NCBI RefSeq assembly: GCF_025399795.1
Contig: NZ_JAODTZ010000057.1
Coordinates: 1-57,170 of the forward strand
Direction of reading: 5' to 3'
Length of the DNA: 57,170 nucleotides
Source of the DNA: Streptomyces rhizosphaerihabitans
Lineage (GTDB): Bacteria > Actinomycetota > Actinomycetes > Streptomycetales > Streptomycetaceae
Below are positions 8,942 to 17,757 of this stretch, piece after piece. The position numbers and the translations under genes were made by a program. Numbering within the stretch: the first letter of the stretch is position 1; each line of letters starts with the position of its first letter. The notes below the pieces were generated by a model. That model saw nothing but the letters and a program-made list of their open reading frames with translations, was not told where the DNA came from and made no database searches.

Positions 8942-8992
8942 CTGACTGCCGTGCCCGGCCTCGTGAGCATCGAAGCCGGGCACGGCAGTCAG
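8942..8992 (+). terminator. RNase J terminator hairpin
   Basis: A perfect 18-bp stem: 8942-8959 (CTGACTGCCGTGCCCGGC) pairs with 8975-8992 around a 15-base loop, 18 bases after the RNase J stop. No long U-run follows, typical of Streptomyces terminators. Confidence 0.85.
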
Positions 8993-9182
8993 CAGCCGCC
9001 CGAGGAGTCGCCACGCAGTCGGTCGCAGCCGATGGCGCTCGGACAGCGAAGGGGTGACATTGCCACCTGCTCCATCCTGGCGGGCGCGGCACGGCGGCGG
9101 AACTCGTTCGTACGGATCTCACTCGAGTGTGTGCCGGGTCCCGGTGGGCCCGGCACATCTATTCGCTCAGTGGGAGTCGTTA

Positions 9183-10349
9183 CTGACTTCGGCTCGTTAG
9201 GGTGATCTTTCTCGAAGGCCCTGATGAGCCGGGAGTGTTGTCTGTATCCCGTGATGTATGAGGTATGCGGATGGGGGCGGGCTGACCCGTGCGGGACGTC
9301 GACGCCGGGAGACGGTCCGGATACAGGCGGCCGAGCTGTTCGAGCAGAACATCAAGTCGCCGGATATTGCACGGCGCCTGCGGGTGAGCCTGAAGTCGGC
9401 CTACCAGTGGTACCAGCTGTGGCGGGACGGTGGCGTGCAGGCTCTGGCCTCTCGTGGCCCGAGCGGATCGCGATGCCGCCTGTCCCCGCGCTGCCTGGAA
9501 AAGCTGGCCGCGTATCTCGATGAAGGGCCAGCCGCGCACGGCTGGGTGGAGGACCAGGTGTGGACCGCGGCGAGGGTGGCCACGCTGATCGGCAGGAAGT
9601 TCCACGTCTCCTACAGCGTCTCGGGTGCCACCCGGCTGATGCACCGGCTCGGCTTCAGCCCGCAGATCCCCGTACGGCGGGTGGCCGAGCGCGACGAGCA
9701 GGCTGTCACCGTCTGGAAGGAGGCGACCTGGGCGGAGGTAAAAGAGCCGGGCGGCCTGCGGAGGCTGCATCTGCTTCGAGGACGAAGCCGGGTTCACGCG
9801 GCGGCCGCCCAGAGGACGGACCTGGGGCCGGCGCGGCCGCACCCCGGTCGTGACCATCAGCGGACGCCGCTCGGGACGGCTGTCGGTGCCCGGGCTGATC
9901 GCCATGCAGCCCGGCTCCCGGACCCGGCTGTGCCACCGTCTGCGCACTCACCCTGCGGGCAAAGGCAAGCGCCGCAGTATGGGCGAGCGCGACTTCATCG
10001 CGTTGATCGACGGCACCCATCACCTCGTCAAGGCGCCGATCGTGCTGGTCTGGGACCGGCTCAACACTCATGTCTCCCATGCCATGGGTGAGTTGATCGC
10101 CGAGCATGAGTGGCTGACGGTGTTCCTGCTGCCGCGTACTCGCCGGACCTGAACCCCGTCGAGGGGGGTATGGGCCCACGTCAAGCGCAGCCTGGCCAAC
10201 CTCGCCGTGGTCTCCCTCGACCGGCTCGAAATCCTGGTCCGCAACCGGCTCAAACGCCTCCAGTACCGGCCCCACACCCTCGACGGCTTCATAGCCGGCA
10301 CCGGCCTGATCCTCGGCAATCCAGCGTCACCTTGACGAGCCGAAGTCAG
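9183..10349 (+). mobile_element. IS630-A element flanked by TA
   Basis: The ends are inverted repeats CTGACTTCGGCTCGT.. (from 9183) and its reverse complement (to 10349). TA flanks both sides (9181-9182, 10350-10351), as expected for the IS630/Tc1-mariner type. The transposase inside is broken. Confidence 0.8.
9258..10335 (+). pseudogene. IS630 transposase, several frameshifts
   Basis: The N-terminal winged HTH is in one frame (TRAGRRRRETVRIQAAELFE to WTAARVATLIGRKFHVSYSV). After about 9735 the frame changes: FEDEAGFTRRPPRG carries the first catalytic Asp, and from 9850 the core reads VVTISGRRSGRLSVPGLIAM with the second Asp in VLVWDRLNTHVSH. A further shift near 10132 separates the AYSPDLNP motif, and G-run changes near 10165 alter it again. 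The tail RLKRLQYRP..LDGFIAGTG ends at a TGA at 10333-10335. At least three frame changes make it inactive. Confidence 0.8.
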
Positions 10350-10352
10350 TAA

Positions 10353-10597
10353 GTTGACACACCCGTTGGCCGCCTGAAAGATCTCCACGGCGTGAGGGGA
10401 TTGACACCCTCCGGGCTCACCCCCAGGTCCCGGGCGACCTCGGTGACCGTCTTGTCCGACGACAGCGCCGGCGCGACGGCATCCCACTTGAACTCCGCCG
10501 TGTATCGCTCGCTCGTATTGCTCTTCTTGCTCACTACCTGTGACTGCTTCCTCCGGAACCTTCCGTCCCGGTATCAAGCTGTCCAGGTCAAAGGGGG
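10353..10597 (-). pseudogene. IS3 orfA fragment with its left end
   Basis: The GTG at 10534 begins SKKSNTSERYTAEFKWDAVA, then KTVTEVARDLGVSPEG, the HTH of an IS3 OrfA. The frame then decays up to the IS630-A right end. Upstream, 10583-10597 reads (minus strand) TTTGACCTGGACAGC, a typical IS3 left inverted repeat. Only about 60 codons of the element remain. Confidence 0.65.
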
Positions 10598-10810
10598 AGC
10601 TTCACTACGGGCCAGAGCCTGATTCAAGACACTCCCCGTACTGGCGCCCTGACTGCGTGACGGGCCGATCGCGGCCCGACGGCCCGGATCGTGTTCGTGG
10701 GCATCGGATCCGGGGCGCGCCGGACGGTCTGTCCGGCCAGCCCCGGTCAGTGCAGGGCCGGCCGGTGGGCCGAGACGGTGCGAAGGTACTCGCGGTGTGC
10801 CCCGGTTCGT
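10598..10810. other. intergenic, nothing recognised
   Basis: Between the IS3 remnant and the alpha-galactosidase stop. No gene, strong hairpin or repeat was seen. Confidence 0.4.
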
Positions 10811-12520
10811 TCAGCTCAGGCGCCACTGCTGGTTGGCGCCCCCGTTGCAGTCCCACAGCTCCAGCTGCGTGCCGTTGACGTTGCCGGCCGGCTGGTCGCC
10901 GCCGGTGACGTCGAGGCACAGGCCGGACTGGACGCCGGTGATCGTGCCGTCGGCGTTCAGGCGCCACTGCTGGTTCGTGCCGCTGCCGCAGGTCCACAGT
11001 TCGACCTTGGTGCCCGCGGTGGTCGCGGCGCCGGTGGCGTCCAGGCACTGCGTGCCTCCGTACAGCCGCAGTTCGCCGGCTGCGGTCAGGGTGGCCTTCT
11101 GGTTGGCGCCGCCGTTGCAGTCCCAGATCTCGATCTTCGTGCCGGGCGCGGTCTGGTTGTCGAACGCGTCGAGGCAGCGGCCGGAGGAGGCGCCGACGAG
11201 GGCGTGCGTGGTGCCGGTGCTGGTGGCCGAGCCGGTGGACACCCGGAACAGGACCGTGCCGTGGCCGGGCACGGTGGCCGAGATCGCACCGCTGGTGGTG
11301 GTCTTCACATGCGACCACAGGTTGTCCAGGCTGTAGCCGGCGGGCGAGGCGGGCAGGCCGACCGCCGACGCGGTCGTGGAGATGGTGGCCGCGCCGGAGT
11401 TCTCGTTGAACAGCGCCACCGACACGTCGCCGCCGGCCAGCGGTTTGGCCAGGACGTTCAGGCCTCCGGCGGAGGATACCTGCACCCCCTGCTTGCCGAG
11501 CGCGTCCTGGTCGACCGCGACGACGTCCCGGTCCCCGAGGATGGACGCTGTGGCGGCAGTGGAGTTGGGCAGGTCGTTGCCCGTGATCAGCGGGGCCGCC
11601 ATCTCGGCCCAGAGGCTGAACTCGCTGCGGTCCTCGGTGAACGACATGCCGCCGTTGCCGACCTCGAGCATGTCGGGATCATTCCAGCCACCGGGGCCGG
11701 CGTACTGCGCCAGCTTGACGTTGGCGTGAAAGATCGACAGCAGGGAACCGTAGCTGTCGTTGATGTCGCCGGTGGTGCGCCACATGTTGCCCACGCCCGC
11801 ACCCCACGTCCACACGTTGTCCACGCCCCACTCGCACAGGCTGAACACAATGGCTCGGCCGCTGCCTGCCAGGGCGTCGCGCATGGTGGTGTCGCGCTGC
11901 TGGGCCGAGGTCCCGTCGTCGTTGCAGTTGTCGTACTTGAGCAGGTCCACGCCCCAGGAGGCGAAGCTCTTTGCGTCGGTCTGCTCGTGGCCGAGGCTGC
12001 CGGGGTAGCCGGCGCAGGTCTTCGTGCCCGCGCTCTCGTAGATGCCCAGCTTCAGGCCCTTGCCGTGCACGTACGCAGCGGTGCCGCTGATGCCGTTCGG
12101 GAACTTGACGGGGTCCGGCACGAGACGGCCGGCGGAGTCGCGGCTGCCGGCCATCCAGCAGTCGTCGATGTCGACGTAGGTGTAGCCGGCCGCGGCCAGC
12201 CCGGAGGAGACCAGGTAGTCGGCGACGGATTCGACCTTCTGCTCGGTGACGTTGCATCCGAACTTGTTCCAGCTGTTCCAGCCCATCGGCGGGGTCAGGG
12301 CCAGCCCATTGGGCAGCGCGTCGGCCTGTGGTGCGGCGCCCAGGACCCAGGCGGCTGGAGCGATGAGCAGGGCCAGGACGGTGCCGACCGCGGTACCGGT
12401 GCGCCTGCGGGCGGGCTTGTGGCGGCTGCCGGTGCGGGCCGAGACGTACTCAGGGTGGAATGCGCGGCGTGTCCGGAGTGTGCGGGCCATGTGGAGCGTG
12501 CGGGGCATGTGGAGGCGCAC
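10811..12520 (-). CDS. secreted alpha-galactosidase GH27 with ricin-type lectin domain
   Basis: 569-residue secreted enzyme that removes terminal alpha-galactose from oligo- and polysaccharides. A basic N-region and hydrophobic segment (GTAVGTVLALLIAPAAWVLG) ending ADA form a signal peptide. The GH27 barrel begins LALTPPMGWNSWNKFGCNV; the nucleophile Asp is in LLKYDNCN, and the probable acid/base Asp is in WRTTGDINDSY. WNDPDMLEVGNGG is also conserved. An antiparallel beta domain follows, then a ricin B-like beta-trefoil with QxW repeats (NQQWRLN, NQQWRLS). The GTG at 12520 has AAGGA five bases upstream; an earlier ATG would give an implausible 66-residue leader. It stands alone, flanked by IS debris on both sides. 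Confidence 0.92.
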   Translation of the reverse strand: MRLHMPRTLHMARTLRTRRAFHPEYVSARTGSRHKPARRRTGTAVGTVLALLIAPAAWVLGAAPQADALPNGLALTPPMGWNSWNKFGCNVTEQKVESVADYLVSSGLAAAGYTYVDIDDCWMAGSRDSAGRLVPDPVKFPNGISGTAAYVHGKGLKLGIYESAGTKTCAGYPGSLGHEQTDAKSFASWGVDLLKYDNCNDDGTSAQQRDTTMRDALAGSGRAIVFSLCEWGVDNVWTWGAGVGNMWRTTGDINDSYGSLLSIFHANVKLAQYAGPGGWNDPDMLEVGNGGMSFTEDRSEFSLWAEMAAPLITGNDLPNSTAATASILGDRDVVAVDQDALGKQGVQVSSAGGLNVLAKPLAGGDVSVALFNENSGAATISTTASAVGLPASPAGYSLDNLWSHVKTTTSGAISATVPGHGTVLFRVSTGSATSTGTTHALVGASSGRCLDAFDNQTAPGTKIEIWDCNGGANQKATLTAAGELRLYGGTQCLDATGAATTAGTKVELWTCGSGTNQQWRLNADGTITGVQSGLCLDVTGGDQPAGNVNGTQLELWDCNGGANQQWRLS

Positions 12521-12724
12521 GTTGTCCTTCTTTCGGATGGGGGTTACCCAATGGGCACTCAGGCTCGCGGACAGGCTTGAGTGACCCCGCGTCAGGTGTG
12601 AGAACAGCCGAAGGGGATGACAAAGACGCATGACGGGTAAGGGTGGAAAGTTTTGGATTCTGTGCGAATGACGGGCCATACCGTCGCAGTCCACACAGGC
12701 TCCGTCAAGGGTGTACACAGCAAC
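12521..12724. promoter_or_regulatory. upstream region of the alpha-galactosidase gene
   Basis: About 200 bases without a gene that must hold the promoter. I did not find a convincing -35/-10 pair or a clear operator palindrome by eye. Confidence 0.35.
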
Positions 12725-13020
12725 CGGAGCGAAACTCTGGTGCCGGTGCTCATCGGCGTCGTCGTCGACCAGGCCGTGAGCAGCGGCGACAGCAGTCGGC
12801 TGCTGCTGTGGCCGGCCGTCCTCACCGTCCTCCGCATCTGCCTGTCATGGAGTTTCCGGCTGGGCGCCCGGGCCGGCGAACGCGGCGCGCCGCATGGCGA
12901 ACACTGCGCGCCGCGGAGACCGCCCACGACTGCGCCTCGGCCGTCGGCCGGGAACTCGATTCTCCGGCCGGAGCGGAGCAGGGACGGCTGCGCGGCGCGC
13001 TCGCGTACGTCCTCCCCCAC
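12725..13020 (+). pseudogene. ABC-transporter membrane-domain fragment
   Basis: One frame reads LVPVLIGVVVDQAVSSGDSS, then LLLWPAVLTVLRICLSWSFR and LGARAGER. This looks like the first two helices of an ABC exporter transmembrane domain. A second frame continues with WRTLRAAETAHDCASAVGRE, then LDSPAGAEQGRLRGALAYVL. The fragment is then fused to an IS630 3' end at about 13021. The assignment rests on pattern only. Confidence 0.4.
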
Positions 13021-13349
13021 CGGCTCGTCAGGGCGCCGATCGTGCTGGTCTGGGACCGCCTGAACACCCACGTCTCCCACGCCATACGCGAGCTGATCAC
13101 CGAGCCTGCATGGCTCACGGTGTTCCTGCCGCCTGCCTACTCGCCCGACCTCAACCCCGTCGAGTGGGTCTGGGCCCACGCCAAACGCAGCCTGGCCAAC
13201 CTCGCCGTCGTCGCCCTCGACCGACTCGAGACCCTCGTCCGCAACCGGCTCAAGCGCCTGCAATACCGGCCCGACACCCTCGACGGCTTCATAGCCGGCA
13301 CCGGCCTGACCCTCGACGCCCCAACGTCACCCTGACGAGCCGAAGTCAG
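13021..13349 (+). pseudogene. 3' fragment of an IS630 transposase with its right end
   Basis: The frame contains APIVLVWDRLNTHVSHAIRE (second catalytic Asp), AYSPDLNPVEWVWAHAKRSL and RLKRLQYRPDTLDGFIAGTG, nearly the same as IS630-A but with the C-terminal part unbroken. The right inverted repeat GACGAGCCGAAGTCAG ends at 13349, followed by TA. The 5' two thirds of the element are missing. Confidence 0.75.
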
Positions 13350-13352
13350 TAA

Positions 13353-13676
13353 CAACGGGTGAGTTGAGAATGCCGATGATGGAGCCGCCCCAGCGCTGGA
13401 GCCGTCCAGGGTCGGGGGAGCCGTTGGCAGCCTCGGTTTCCAGGCGCGTGGCAAGCTGGGTGAACTCGAGGACGTCGTCTTCCGGCAATTCCAGTACTGG
13501 TGCGGCCTGGCGCAGGGCGCGGCCGCGACGCCCGTCCCTTCCTCCTTCACTCCAGCCAAGGGACATGGGCAGAGCAGCCGCAACGGGGATGTCAGCAGGC
13601 CGACCACGGCAAAACGGCGTGGTGACCTGCGCGGACACGGGGACGATCCTGCAGCCGCGCAACAGCAGGCGCAACT
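13353..13676 (-). pseudogene. truncated hypothetical protein next to an IS630 end
   Basis: On the minus strand one frame reads LRQAAPVLELPEDDVLEFTQ, then LATRLETEAANGSPDPGRLQ and RWGGSIIGILNSP, a helical, protein-like segment that runs straight into the IS630 right end. The C-terminus was therefore lost. The N-terminus is uncertain. Function unknown. Confidence 0.35.
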
Positions 13677-13701
13677 CCCTAGCGCAACAGATAGGCGCAA
13701 C
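13656..13701. repeat. two tandem GCGCAACAG-GGCGCAAC units
   Basis: GCGCAACAGCAGGCGCAAC (13656-13674) and GCGCAACAGATAGGCGCAAC (13682-13701) are spaced by 7 bases. Each contains GCGCAAC twice as a direct repeat. They lie upstream of the truncated minus-strand gene, so they may be an operator. Confidence 0.55.
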
Positions 13702-13982
13702 CCTTGCCGCAGCCCCGTGCTCCTGGTCAACCGGAACGACCGCTCACGCGGCCGGACAGCTCCGTGGGCGCGAGCGAGGTGGCTCAGCTCCGACCGTGCC
13801 GCCGGTACCGAGGGGACGGCCTCCCAGTAGGGATGCCACCACAGCCGTACGAACAGGCGGCCGCCACGGGGCGCGGCCGACCGGAGCCGTAGGCATGACG
13901 ACATGCGCGCAGCGGCCCCAGGTAACGAGGCCTGGGGCCGCTGCTGTCGTACGGGGCGGGGTGCCCCCTTCATCCCTCCTAG
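13702..13982. other. gap up to the IS5-A left end, with a strong hairpin
   Basis: No gene was recognised. It contains the hairpin at 13910-13943 and ends at the CTAG duplicated by IS5-A. Confidence 0.4.
13910..13943. terminator. 13-bp perfect hairpin
   Basis: CAGCGGCCCCAGG (13910-13922) pairs with CCTGGGGCCGCTG (13931-13943). Before IS5-A inserted, this lay only ~40 bases beyond the stop codon of the nuclease-like gene now at 16683, so it was probably that gene's terminator. Confidence 0.65.
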
Positions 13983-14055
13983 GGCCTGTGTGATGTCGTG
14001 ATCAATCTTGCCGATCCGGGCCCCTCGGGAAGGGGGATCCGGTAGGAAGACGATC

Positions 14056-14759
14056 GTGACACGCAGGCAACTCACCGACGAGCAGTGGAAGTTGATCGAG
14101 CCGTTCCTGCCGATAGGCGAGTACGGGCCGTACCCCGAGCGGCTGCGGGATCAGTTCGAGGGGGTGATCTGGCGGTTCCGCACCAGCAGCCAGTGGCGGG
14201 AGATGCCCGGCGAGTTCGGCCCGTGGCCGACGGTCTACGGCCGCTTTCGGGTGGGGAGGGACGCCGGCGTCTTCACCGCACTGCTCGAAGGCCTGATCGC
14301 CGAGGCCGCCCGCCAGGGACAGACGGACTTATCCCTGGTCAGCGTGGACTCCACCACGGCCCGCGCCCACCACGACGCCGCCGGGATGCGCATCGGCAAG
14401 GAGGTCATGGACGCCCTTGAAGAAGCCGCCATCGAGCAGGAGCGGGCCCGAGAAAAAGGGGCGGCCCGCCAGAACAGAACGGACAGCACGGCAGTGACGA
14501 CCCCGGTCAGGAAGAACGACGGCGCATCAGGCGACGGCGCAAGCTCCGCTTGAACCAGGCCCTGCTCGGCAGATCTCGCGGTGGACTGACGAGCAAGATT
14601 CATCTCGCTGCAGACCGCAAGTGCCGTCCGTTGTCCCTCGTCCTGACCGCAGGACAGGCCGCCGACAGCCCGCAGTTCGTCCCCGTGCTGCAGAAGGTGC
14701 GCATCCGTCTTCCCGTCGGCCGGCCCCGAACCCGGCCCGACGCTGTCGCCGCGGACAAG
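14056..14759 (+). pseudogene. IS5-A transposase, 5' part
   Basis: The GTG at 14056 has AGGAAG upstream and starts TRRQLTDEQWKLIEPFLPIG, a DUF4096-type N-terminal domain. The first catalytic Asp is in SLVSVDSTTARAHHDAAG. The frame ends at 14553 and resumes in another frame (QALLGRSRGGLTSKIHLAAD, then KCRPLSLVLTAGQAADSPQF) up to DAVAADK at 14759, where IS110-A cuts it. The frame change is in the variable linker. The 3' part lies at 16367-16663. Confidence 0.8.
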
Positions 14760-14780
14760 ACACCCCATGCAGCTATCGGG

Positions 14781-16022
14781 TCAAGCGGCTGCGGCGAGTG
14801 GTGATGGTTTCGGTGGGGCGAATGCGATCGCCTCGTTGAACCTCTGGCGGGTGGTCAGGCAGTGGTGGAGCTGGCCGAGCATGCGGTTGAAAAGGTTTCG
14901 GAGAGCCGCGTAGTAGCGATCGCCGGTCTCCCGTCGGCGGTTGTAGTGGTCGTGGGCGCCGATTGAGGCAGTGAGCGCGGCGAAAGCCCAGTGCCGTCCG
15001 GTTGCGGCCAGGCGGCTGTTCTTGATCCGGCGGTGGCTGACGCGGCGGCTTTTGCCGGACTCGCGCGTCACGGGGGCACTTCCGGCGTAAGCCTTCAAAT
15101 CGCGGGCTGTGTCAAACCGAGTGCGGTCGTCGCCAATTTCGGCGAGGAGCCGGGCGCCGGTCAGCGCGGCGAGACCCGGGAAGCTCGTGATGATCTCCGC
15201 GTCGGGGTGCTGCAGGAAGAGCTCCTCGGTGGCGCTCGCCAGCTCATCACAGGCCTTGCAGGCGGCTTCGAGCTGGGCGAGCAAGGCAAGTGTTTGGTGT
15301 CCCATCGCCGCTTCCACCAAAGCTGGCTGACGAAGCCAGGTCCGGCGGAACACCTCGAGCAGGCGGTCGGTCTCGGCCTCGATCCGGCGCTGGCGGCCGG
15401 CCTGTTTGACGGCGGCTTTGAGCTTGCTGCGGGCGAGCTTGGCGGCTTTGGCCTGTGTGGGCGCGATCGCCAGGATCGCTCGAGCCTCTCGTGCCAGTAG
15501 CTTCTCGCGCTTGTCGGCAAACGCTTCAAGGACTGCCGGGTAGTACTCGCGCAGGTGCGAGCGCAGACGATTGTGGGCACGGGTGCGGTCCCAGACCGCG
15601 TCCTGCTGGGCTCTGGCTAGGACGGCGATCGCCTTGACCAGCTCAGTGTCGCCCGGCAGAGGACGGTGAAGCCCTGCGTCGGTCCGTAGGATGTTCGCCA
15701 GGACGACGGCGTCCTGGTGGTCGGACTTTTTGCGGGAGACGGAGTGCCGGTCCCGGTAGCGTGCCACGGCCATTGGGTTGATCGCGAACACTTGGCGCCC
15801 GGAGGCCCGCAGACAGGCCACCATGAGTCCGCGCGAGGTCTCGATCGCGATCGGGATCGGATCGTCGGGAGTGTCGCCGTGTTCGGCGAGCAGACGGAGC
15901 AGGTCCTGGAAGCCCGCCGCGTCGTCGCTGACCCTGAGCTTGCCGAGCAGGCGAGCGTCGGAGTCAACCACCGCCACGTCATGATGGTCTTCGGCCCAGT
16001 CGATTCCGCAGGTCACCTGCAT
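14781..16022 (-). CDS. IS110-family DEDD recombinase
   Basis: 413-residue bridge-RNA-guided recombinase. The RuvC-like DEDD domain starts MQVTCGIDWAEDHHDVAVVD with the first acidic residue, then Glu in PIAIETSRGLMV and Asp-Asp in RKKSDHQDAVVLA. The C-terminal Tnp domain with the catalytic serine is SAPVTRESGKSRRVSHRRIK. A long helical middle region joins the two. It is intact, ending with PLAAAA. The ATG at 16022 immediately follows the non-coding end that carries the bridge RNA. Confidence 0.93.
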   Translation of the reverse strand: MQVTCGIDWAEDHHDVAVVDSDARLLGKLRVSDDAAGFQDLLRLLAEHGDTPDDPIPIAIETSRGLMVACLRASGRQVFAINPMAVARYRDRHSVSRKKSDHQDAVVLANILRTDAGLHRPLPGDTELVKAIAVLARAQQDAVWDRTRAHNRLRSHLREYYPAVLEAFADKREKLLAREARAILAIAPTQAKAAKLARSKLKAAVKQAGRQRRIEAETDRLLEVFRRTWLRQPALVEAAMGHQTLALLAQLEAACKACDELASATEELFLQHPDAEIITSFPGLAALTGARLLAEIGDDRTRFDTARDLKAYAGSAPVTRESGKSRRVSHRRIKNSRLAATGRHWAFAALTASIGAHDHYNRRRETGDRYYAALRNLFNRMLGQLHHCLTTRQRFNEAIAFAPPKPSPLAAAA

Positions 16023-16069
16023 GCACGCCTCTTTTCGATACGTCGCTGTCCGCCGGCGTCGAGCCGCGG

Positions 16070-16330
16070 CAGGACCACTCGGCGACCTAATAGAAGCGCT
16101 CGCCGGCGCACCACCCCATCAGCCGTCCGTGGCCCCAGCTGTTCTCAGGGTCCTCGCTCTCGTGAAGAGCTCCACGACTCCGGCTGATCAAGAGGTGGCC
16201 CTGGGAACGGCTCGAACCACGGCACGCTACGGCGGTCGAGTCCTAAGCGGCAGGGGTCGCGCACGCGTCGCTCTTGTCGAAGCACTCAAAGCGCGGCATA
16301 CAGCAAGACGTCTCGCTCGACCCCTGCCCA
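16070..16330 (-). ncRNA. bridge RNA of IS110-A, guides visible
   Basis: Transcribed with the recombinase from the element's left end; exact ends not determined. In 5'-to-3' order on the minus strand: target-left guide GUAUGCC (16301-16295) against insertion-site GTAGGCC, 6 of 7; target-right guide GACAAG (16278-16273), exact complement of CTTGTC; donor-left guide AUGGGGUG (16119-16112), identical to the element's right end; donor-right guide CUAUUAG (16093-16087), exact complement of CTAATAG at the left end including the core CT. Order and spacing fit the two-loop IS110 bridge RNA fold. Confidence 0.8.
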
Positions 16331-16366
16331 GAGCTGATCCAACTCCCAGCCCTCAACGCCTATTAG

Positions 16367-16663
16367 GCCTACTCCTCCCGCGCCAACCGCGACTACCTGC
16401 GGAACCGCAACATCAAGGCAGTCATCCCGGAGAAGAAGGACCAGGCCGCCAACCGGAAGAAGGGCAGCCGGGGCGGCCGCCCCGTCAGCCACGACGCCGA
16501 TCTCTACAAGGAACGGAATACCGTCGAGCGCCTGATCAACAAGCTGAAGGCCTGGCGGGGCATCGCGACTCGATACGACAAGACGCCCGAGAGCTACCTC
16601 GCCGGCCTCCACCTCCGCGCCTCGATGATCTGGGTCAACGACCTCCTGAAGCCAACCGGTTGA
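16367..16663 (+). pseudogene. IS5-A transposase, 3' part
   Basis: It resumes exactly at the codon after DAVAADK with AYSSRANRDYLRNRNIKAVI, then PEKKDQAANR, and the final motif with the catalytic Glu, LYKERNTVERLINKLKAWRG, ending LHLRASMIWVNDLLKPTG. Stop TGA at 16661-16663 inside the right inverted repeat. Confidence 0.85.
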
Positions 16664-16682
16664 TCACGACATCACACAGGCC

Positions 16683-17757
16683 CTAGGCGGAGTTGGCGCC
16701 ACGTGAACGGAACCACGACCTGCGCTGCCGCGGGGCATTCACTGTGCTCTGCACCGTGGACGGTGTGCTTGGCGGACTGGACTGGGGACGTCCGAGCACG
16801 GCGGTCCGCACGGCCGACCAGTCTTGAGCACGCCACCAGTCGAAGAGCTGGCCAGTGGCGAGCACCGGGAAGGTGAGGGCGTCGACGAACTCTTTGTGCT
16901 GGTTGCGCTGGTACACCTCGGTGGGGCGCTGGGCGGGGTCGAGTCGGTGCTGATGGTTGACAATCAAGGCGGAGCAGGTCACCGGCTGGTCAGGGCGTAG
17001 TTGCGGCCACTTCTCCAGGTGCCGCTGAAGGTAGGAGACCAGCTTCTCCGGGGCTGCGCCGGATGCGGCTTTTACCTCGATCAGGCACGTCTCCTGATCC
17101 AGTACAGCGAGCAGGTCAGCCGATTTAGTACCCAGCTCCGCGTCCAGCTCGGTGACGGTGAAGCCGGCGGCGCGCAGCACGACCGCGACCGCGACTTCCA
17201 GTTCACGGCCAGTGCCGTACAGCAGGCCTGACCGCACGGGTTCGGCTTCCTGCCGCGCCTGTTCGAGGTCAGTCTGGAGGCGGGCCTTGTCGTCGGTCGG
17301 CCGCGTCCAGATCGGGAGCCAGCGAGACCTCCGCCCCTGCGAGCAAGCGCTTCCCGGCGATCGATCCGGTGAAGTTGAGGAAGTCCACACGGGTGTCGTA
17401 GCGACTGAAGATGTTTCTTCGGAGCCCGTTATCGTCCGCGTTGCCCATGGTGGCGATGATCAGCGCGGGCTCGCCGCGTAAGGCCGCTCCGGACAGGAAT
17501 CGGTCGAACTCATCTGCACCTCGGTTGTGGAAGTGACTCGGGTTGATGGCCACGGCGCACGTGCTGGTGTCCATAGCGAGCCAGCGTGGTTCAGCTCCCG
17601 ACTCGCTCCAGGAAATGGCTGCGTACTTGGCCGAGGCCGCGAAGAGATCGCGCGCGTAGTCGGCCGCCTCCGGATCGGGCTCCGCCGTCGTCGCGGGGTC
17701 GTGAACAGCAACGTGGACAGAAACGAACCCGTTCGGGCCTTGGAAGTGCGCAGCCAT
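16683..17757 (-). pseudogene. PD-(D/E)XK-like nuclease protein, frameshifted
   Basis: The N-terminal part (ATG 17757, MAAHFQGPNGFVSVHVAV to SIAGKRLLAGAEVSLAPDLD) is a domain I do not recognise. The C-terminal part, in another frame, is a coiled linker (DDKARLQTDLEQARQEAEPV) and a restriction-endonuclease-like domain: GTGRELEVAVAVVLRAAGFT, an Asp in TKSADLLAVLD and the E-x-K in CLIEVKAASG. The frame changes at about 17290-17320, and both halves look well preserved, so this is a recent break. Its TAG stop lies in the CTAG duplicated by IS5-A, so the C-terminus is complete. Divergent from the 18266 nuclease-like gene. Confidence 0.6.

Larger units (their letters stand above)
14760..16366 (-). 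mobile_element. IS110-A element inserted in the IS5-A transposase
   Basis: The host codons GAC AAG / GCC TAC of the IS5 transposase are separated here. Read in the element's own direction (minus strand), the site was GGAGTAGGC-CT-TGTCCGC and both junctions contain the CT core (14758-14759 and 16365-16366 on the plus strand). The element has no inverted repeats and makes no classical duplication, as is normal for IS110. Downstream of the transposase only ~20 bases remain, upstream ~340, which places it in the IS110 rather than the IS1111 group. Confidence 0.88.
13983..16682 (+). mobile_element. IS5-A element, split by IS110-A, CTAG target duplication
   Basis: GGCCTGTGTGATGTCGTGAT from 13983 is matched by its reverse complement ending at 16682. 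CTAG is present on both sides (13979-13982, 16683-16686), so it inserted at CTAG. Without the 1.6-kb IS110 insert the element is about 1.1 kb. Confidence 0.88.

Noticed and set aside
9120..9182. possible short gene after RNase J
   Set aside because: No frame with a ribosome site; only flank of IS630-A.
10691..12580. 629-residue plus-strand frame over the alpha-galactosidase
   Set aside because: Antisense shadow of a well-supported GH27 enzyme.
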